Assembly: GCA_020444045.1 (NCBI GenBank)
Contig: JAHLLS010000008.1
Span: 124,001-188,000, forward strand
Length of the DNA: 64,000 nt
Source of the DNA: Deltaproteobacteria bacterium
GTDB lineage: Bacteria; Desulfobacterota; Desulfobacteria; Desulfobacterales; UBA5852
Reading direction: 5' to 3'
Shown here: piece after piece, positions 60,688 to 64,000 of the stretch
Layout of the letters: every line of letters starts with the position of its first letter
Numbering within the stretch: position 1 is the stretch's first letter
The notes under the pieces: model-generated
Database searches by the model: none
Seen by the model: the letters and a program-made list of their open reading frames with translations, nothing else
What the model was told of the DNA's origin: nothing
Translations under genes and position numbers: made by a program

Positions 60688-63561
60688 GTGTCCGTTCGAC
60701 ATAGAATCTTGCGAGGTTTAACATTGCGACCCTTACAAACTCTCGGCCTGTCCACCGTCCACTGTAGCAACCCTGAATGCCATTCTAAATTCGATGTTGA
60801 GATGGCTCAAGATTCGGCCCTGAAACACGGAATGTCATTCGCTATTGGCCAGGAAAGCATCTACCAGATAGTAAAATGCCCTAATATAGGTTGTGACGGC
60901 AGGGTCATGATCGAAAGCCCCCTTGCATCGCCTCTTTTGGATATGAGGGGTTTATTGTTGATGCCTGTCAAAGATTTTTTCCCTAACGCTATCGAGCAAG
61001 CTTGGCTTCTACAACTTCGCAGTGATCACCATAAATATTTGCATTTTGATTTCATTGAAGCATGGGAGGAAGAATCCATAACTGAAAATGATTTTATAGC
61101 GGATTATGGTAGAGAACCAATTCTGCCTAGCGACCTATTCATTGAAGATGGGAATATCCAAATATTCACCATTGAAGATGCTCTTTACGCCTACTTCAAG
61201 GCAGAACAAGAACAAGGCAAGATCCTAATTAGGCGGCTGTTTCCGAATTCACCTTATTATCGAAATCTGTTGCTTTGCCTTTCACCGCTGAAACTTTGGC
61301 AATTGGATGTTGCCGATGGCCTGGCAGAAGGGGACCTAATAGAGCGGCCAAAAGCCTGGAAATCTCTTATAGAGGGGGCAGTCGGTACCACCTTTAGCGA
61401 TGCGGTTAAAGAACGTTTTGTCGCCAAAGGCATAGACATACCTGATGATGATTTAATTACACAAATCGTTAACCGTGAGCTGTTCTATCAGAAATCATTT
61501 CATAGAGATCACCTTTGGGACATTGTAAACAAGATTGACTTTGAAGAGCATTTATCTTCAATTCTGAAAAGCATATTTGCATCCGTTCTCAATCCTGCAT
61601 TAACGGAACTGGCTTTACAGCCAAAACGGAAGGAACTTACAGGGTGGGTTGACGAAATTGAGGAGGGTAAAGCTCTTTTCGTTGATGCTCCTATGGGGCT
61701 TGGGAAAACATATTCCATTGTTGAAACGCTATCGCAAAACCCAGGTTTGTCAGCAATCGTATTTATGCCGACCAAAAAACTTTGCACTGAGGTCGTTGAA
61801 AGCTTAAAAACCAGAATTGCAGCACAAAGAAAAATTAGTTCCTTTGATATTTATAAATATAAAAGACCAGAATTAGACGCCAACGGTAGTCCTGTTATCG
61901 ATGAAGATGGATTCATCAAATACAAGTTCAAAGAGGACTTTCTCGAGCAAGAGGTTTACTATGCTGATGGCATAAACCCAAATGAATGCCAGCATTACGA
62001 TGCTATTGTTAAAAGATATAAATTAAATTGGATTAAGAAAAAGGATATCTGTAATACTTGTTCAAAGAAAGGCTCGTGCAGGTTCCTGCAGCACCAAAAG
62101 AAAATCCCTCATTCACGAATTGTTATTACCACCCATCATCAATATGACCATTTCTATCAGGATAGCAGTTCGCATTATTGGACCAAAAACGGCGGGCAGA
62201 ATTTACGAGACCTATTCATTGTTGATGAAGACCTCGTTCTTTCTCTGCTATACCAGCCAATCAATTTGAATTATGACGAACTGAATGAATTTATCGGAAC
62301 AATAACCGACTTTCTGCAAGAATACGATGAGATTGCTGATTTAAGAAAAAGTATCTATCAGCTTTCTTCCAATATAGGTTTTTGTGGAAATACATCTATT
62401 ATTCGATCAATTGACCCTGAATTCACGTTTCCTGATAAATTTGTCACGGAATGGGAAAAATCATTACCGAATCAAGCATTCATTATTCCAGAGTATCTCA
62501 ATCGGCCTGGCACTATTGGAAATCATTTGAAGTTAATAGAGCATGCCGTAAGGTATGGTGCTGTAGTCGAAAAGTGGGGCAATAGATTTAAGATACACTT
62601 ACCAAACCCAAGGTCATATGATCTTTCTAAAACACCGCCTCATGCCTTTTTCGATGGCACTATGCTTAATGAAAATTTCTTGGCCAAGAAGCTAAAGGGT
62701 GTAGAATTCAAACAACTAGAAATCGATATTAAAAGCCCTTGGGATGTTCGTATATTTCAGAATACCAATTCCGATCTTCCCGAACGTTGGATCGAAAGAG
62801 ACAAACCTATTGTCCAGGGGTATCTGTCATCAATTATCAACTGTCTTCCAGGTAATCAAAAAATCTACTTGGTAACCACTAACGCCATAATGCAATCCTA
62901 CGTACAAGAATTCCTTGATACTGAATTTCCTGGCCGGGATTTTATAACTGGCTATTTTGGAAACATTCGCGGCATCAATGACGCGAAAGATTGTGATATC
63001 GGCATAATGCTCGGAAGCTTTATCCCATCCGATGCAGTTGAGGTCGCGATGGCACTTGAATTTGTCGATCCTGATAATCTCGACAAGGATATAACCGCAA
63101 CCATTAATAACTTGTGGACCTGGAAGGATACAAACGGTGTTCGTAAATACAATGAGGGTTTCACGGTAATTGGTCAAATGGCCGGAGCCTATCGTCATTC
63201 AGAACACCGGCAAGCTCTGGCCAGGACTCGATACCTTTTTCACGATGTTGATTTCTATATTGTATCTAAAGATCAAGTTTCTGACTATGACCCCTTCTTA
63301 CAGAATATCATAGACGATCAATATCGGGGCGACCTTTTCCAGCCCCGGCCAAAGAGGCCTGAAGCCAAAAAGAAATTTGATGAAATTGCCGAAAAGGTTT
63401 TTGAATGGCTAAAGACTCACGACACCGTTATCGCTACTGACATTTACAATGAGTATGGAATTCGCAGGCAGACGGTAAGCAACAAGCTCAAGTTAATGTA
63501 TGCCGCGGGCCAATTAGAAAAAGCATCAAAAACTAAGTATCGGCTACCAAAACAAAATTAA
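60688..63561 (+). CDS. Superfamily 2 helicase-like protein with zinc and Fe-S-type cysteine motifs
   Basis: Starts at GTG (60688); 957 residues. CSNPEC...CPNIGC at about 26-70 looks like a zinc finger. Walker A DAPMGLGKTYS is at about residue 337. At about 430-470 four cysteines (CQHY...CNTCSKKGSCRF) resemble the XPD/DinG Fe-S domain. LFIVDEDLVLS is a Walker B variant (DED). HRQALARTRYLFHD is a motif VI-like end. The C-terminus is winged-helix (IYNEYGIRRQTVSNKLKLMY). XPD-like helicases act in repair or in mobile-element defence. The neighbour is a DUF3883 protein, so a joint anti-phage role is possible (inference). Confidence 0.75.
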   Translation: MSVRHRILRGLTLRPLQTLGLSTVHCSNPECHSKFDVEMAQDSALKHGMSFAIGQESIYQIVKCPNIGCDGRVMIESPLASPLLDMRGLLLMPVKDFFPNAIEQAWLLQLRSDHHKYLHFDFIEAWEEESITENDFIADYGREPILPSDLFIEDGNIQIFTIEDALYAYFKAEQEQGKILIRRLFPNSPYYRNLLLCLSPLKLWQLDVADGLAEGDLIERPKAWKSLIEGAVGTTFSDAVKERFVAKGIDIPDDDLITQIVNRELFYQKSFHRDHLWDIVNKIDFEEHLSSILKSIFASVLNPALTELALQPKRKELTGWVDEIEEGKALFVDAPMGLGKTYSIVETLSQNPGLSAIVFMPTKKLCTEVVESLKTRIAAQRKISSFDIYKYKRPELDANGSPVIDEDGFIKYKFKEDFLEQEVYYADGINPNECQHYDAIVKRYKLNWIKKKDICNTCSKKGSCRFLQHQKKIPHSRIVITTHHQYDHFYQDSSSHYWTKNGGQNLRDLFIVDEDLVLSLLYQPINLNYDELNEFIGTITDFLQEYDEIADLRKSIYQLSSNIGFCGNTSIIRSIDPEFTFPDKFVTEWEKSLPNQAFIIPEYLNRPGTIGNHLKLIEHAVRYGAVVEKWGNRFKIHLPNPRSYDLSKTPPHAFFDGTMLNENFLAKKLKGVEFKQLEIDIKSPWDVRIFQNTNSDLPERWIERDKPIVQGYLSSIINCLPGNQKIYLVTTNAIMQSYVQEFLDTEFPGRDFITGYFGNIRGINDAKDCDIGIMLGSFIPSDAVEVAMALEFVDPDNLDKDITATINNLWTWKDTNGVRKYNEGFTVIGQMAGAYRHSEHRQALARTRYLFHDVDFYIVSKDQVSDYDPFLQNIIDDQYRGDLFQPRPKRPEAKKKFDEIAEKVFEWLKTHDTVIATDIYNEYGIRRQTVSNKLKLMYAAGQLEKASKTKYRLPKQN

Positions 63562-63645
63562 AATGGACACCATAGTTTATTCATTTCCATAGGGTATGGT
63601 GTACACATATCGATCAATCACAACAACAAAAAAGGAGGAATGTAA

Positions 63646-64000
63646 ATGTCTGTTATTGATACCAATGAGCATGAAATTAAGAGTTTTTTAGCAGATACAT
63701 TATACAATCTCATATTAGATCAAGTTGATGCCTTCTTGGATGATCCTGACAACTATCCAGTCGATGGGAATGGGAAATCGGGACATCGGGAGTATGATCT
63801 ATCTAACTCTGTGTTTAATGAAAAAAGCGTGGCAATAGTAGAAGATAAAAACAACATATTGTATGGATGCCCTATTTATTCTGAAGGAGAAATAATTTGC
63901 AAAGATACGTTTTCAGGTAAAAGCATTGGAACTATTTCCATAAAAGTAGAAGTTTCTTATGATATAGATAAAGATGTTACTACTATTCACACCAACACGT
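63646..64000 (+). CDS. Unknown island protein, N-terminal part (cut by window edge)
   Basis: AAGGAGGA stands just upstream of the ATG at 63646 and the frame is open to the window end (118 codons visible). The visible part is acidic (DQVDAFLDDPDNYPVDGNGK) and later beta-rich with alternating lysines (IGTISIKVEVSYDIDKDVTT). No domain is recognised. It follows the helicase gene by 85 bases in the same direction and may be a partner of it. Confidence 0.65.
   Translation, partial: MSVIDTNEHEIKSFLADTLYNLILDQVDAFLDDPDNYPVDGNGKSGHREYDLSNSVFNEKSVAIVEDKNNILYGCPIYSEGEIICKDTFSGKSIGTISIKVEVSYDIDKDVTTIHTNT

Noticed and set aside
1..64000. CRISPR arrays, rRNA operons, insertion sequences with transposase
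   Set aside because: No regularly spaced direct repeats, no rRNA signatures and no transposase motifs (DDE/HUH) were seen on either strand.

Overview
The window reads as chromosome from a strictly anaerobic, probably sulfate-reducing member of the Desulfobacterota (Desulfosarcina/Desulfobacterales-like). The grounds are HdrA, MvhD and HdrC/NarI (Qmo-like) redox genes, periplasmic multihaem cytochromes with HybA/NrfD membrane partners, three sigma54 activators, TusA/DsrE sulfur carriers, and two genes in which an in-frame UGA sits where a cysteine is expected and is followed by a SECIS-like hairpin (selenoproteins). No species is assigned.

Layout. (1) 1-16521: a secondary-lipid/pigment cluster. 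It holds an MMPL-type exporter (cut by the left edge), a family 2 glycosyltransferase, an ABC-2 exporter pair, a BtrH-type acyl-handling protein, a small HTH protein, a 4HBT thioesterase, a FakA-FakB-type fusion, an acyl carrier protein, a dihaem lipoprotein, two radical SAM enzymes, and DarB/DarA homologues for dialkylresorcinol synthesis. This gene set resembles flexirubin / aryl-polyene-dialkylresorcinol clusters. The cluster is interrupted at about 9.8-13.1 kb by AT-rich foreign DNA: a 3' remnant of an integron-type tyrosine recombinase, a broken small membrane-protein cassette, an attC-like site, and a PDZ-containing BAAT-like hydrolase. (2) 16676-28026: an ankyrin/TPR lipoprotein, then surface-polysaccharide genes (nucleotide-sugar dehydrogenase, GDP-fucose synthase, GDP-mannose dehydratase, ManC) and an MBOAT/SGNH O-acetylation pair, among dispersed palindromic repeats. 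(3) 28051-57458: a long redox and sulfur-stress region organised around three sigma54 activators with cysteine-rich PAS domains. The first faces an operon for a TusA-like protein, a HybA-like ferredoxin, NrfD and a 13-haem cytochrome with a probable selenocysteine. Next come selenoperoxiredoxin PrxU, a persulfide dioxygenase-like/rhodanese protein, a corrinoid-activating ferredoxin, thioredoxin, an ACR3/BASS-USP fusion, universal stress proteins, a kinase-like protein and a flavodoxin. The third activator faces an operon of two TusA-like proteins, MvhD, two HdrA-like flavoproteins, HdrC/NarI and DsrE, ending in a Cys-rich duplicated unknown and a PAS/HisKA protein without an ATPase domain. (4) 57772-58874: a PIN-like/DUF433 toxin-antitoxin pair. 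(5) From about 59089 a tRNA 3' fragment beside a bidirectional terminator marks the edge of an AT-rich genomic island. It carries a DUF3883 nuclease-like protein, an Fe-S helicase-like protein and a truncated unknown.

How the parts work together. Region 1 appears to build and export an acyl-aryl lipid, region 2 fucosylated and O-acetylated surface glycan. Region 3 seems to sense redox or sulfur state through Cys-PAS domains and switch on periplasmic electron transfer, peroxide/persulfide removal and a sulfur-carrier-linked Hdr/Qmo-like quinone module. All functions are read from sequence; no database search was possible.
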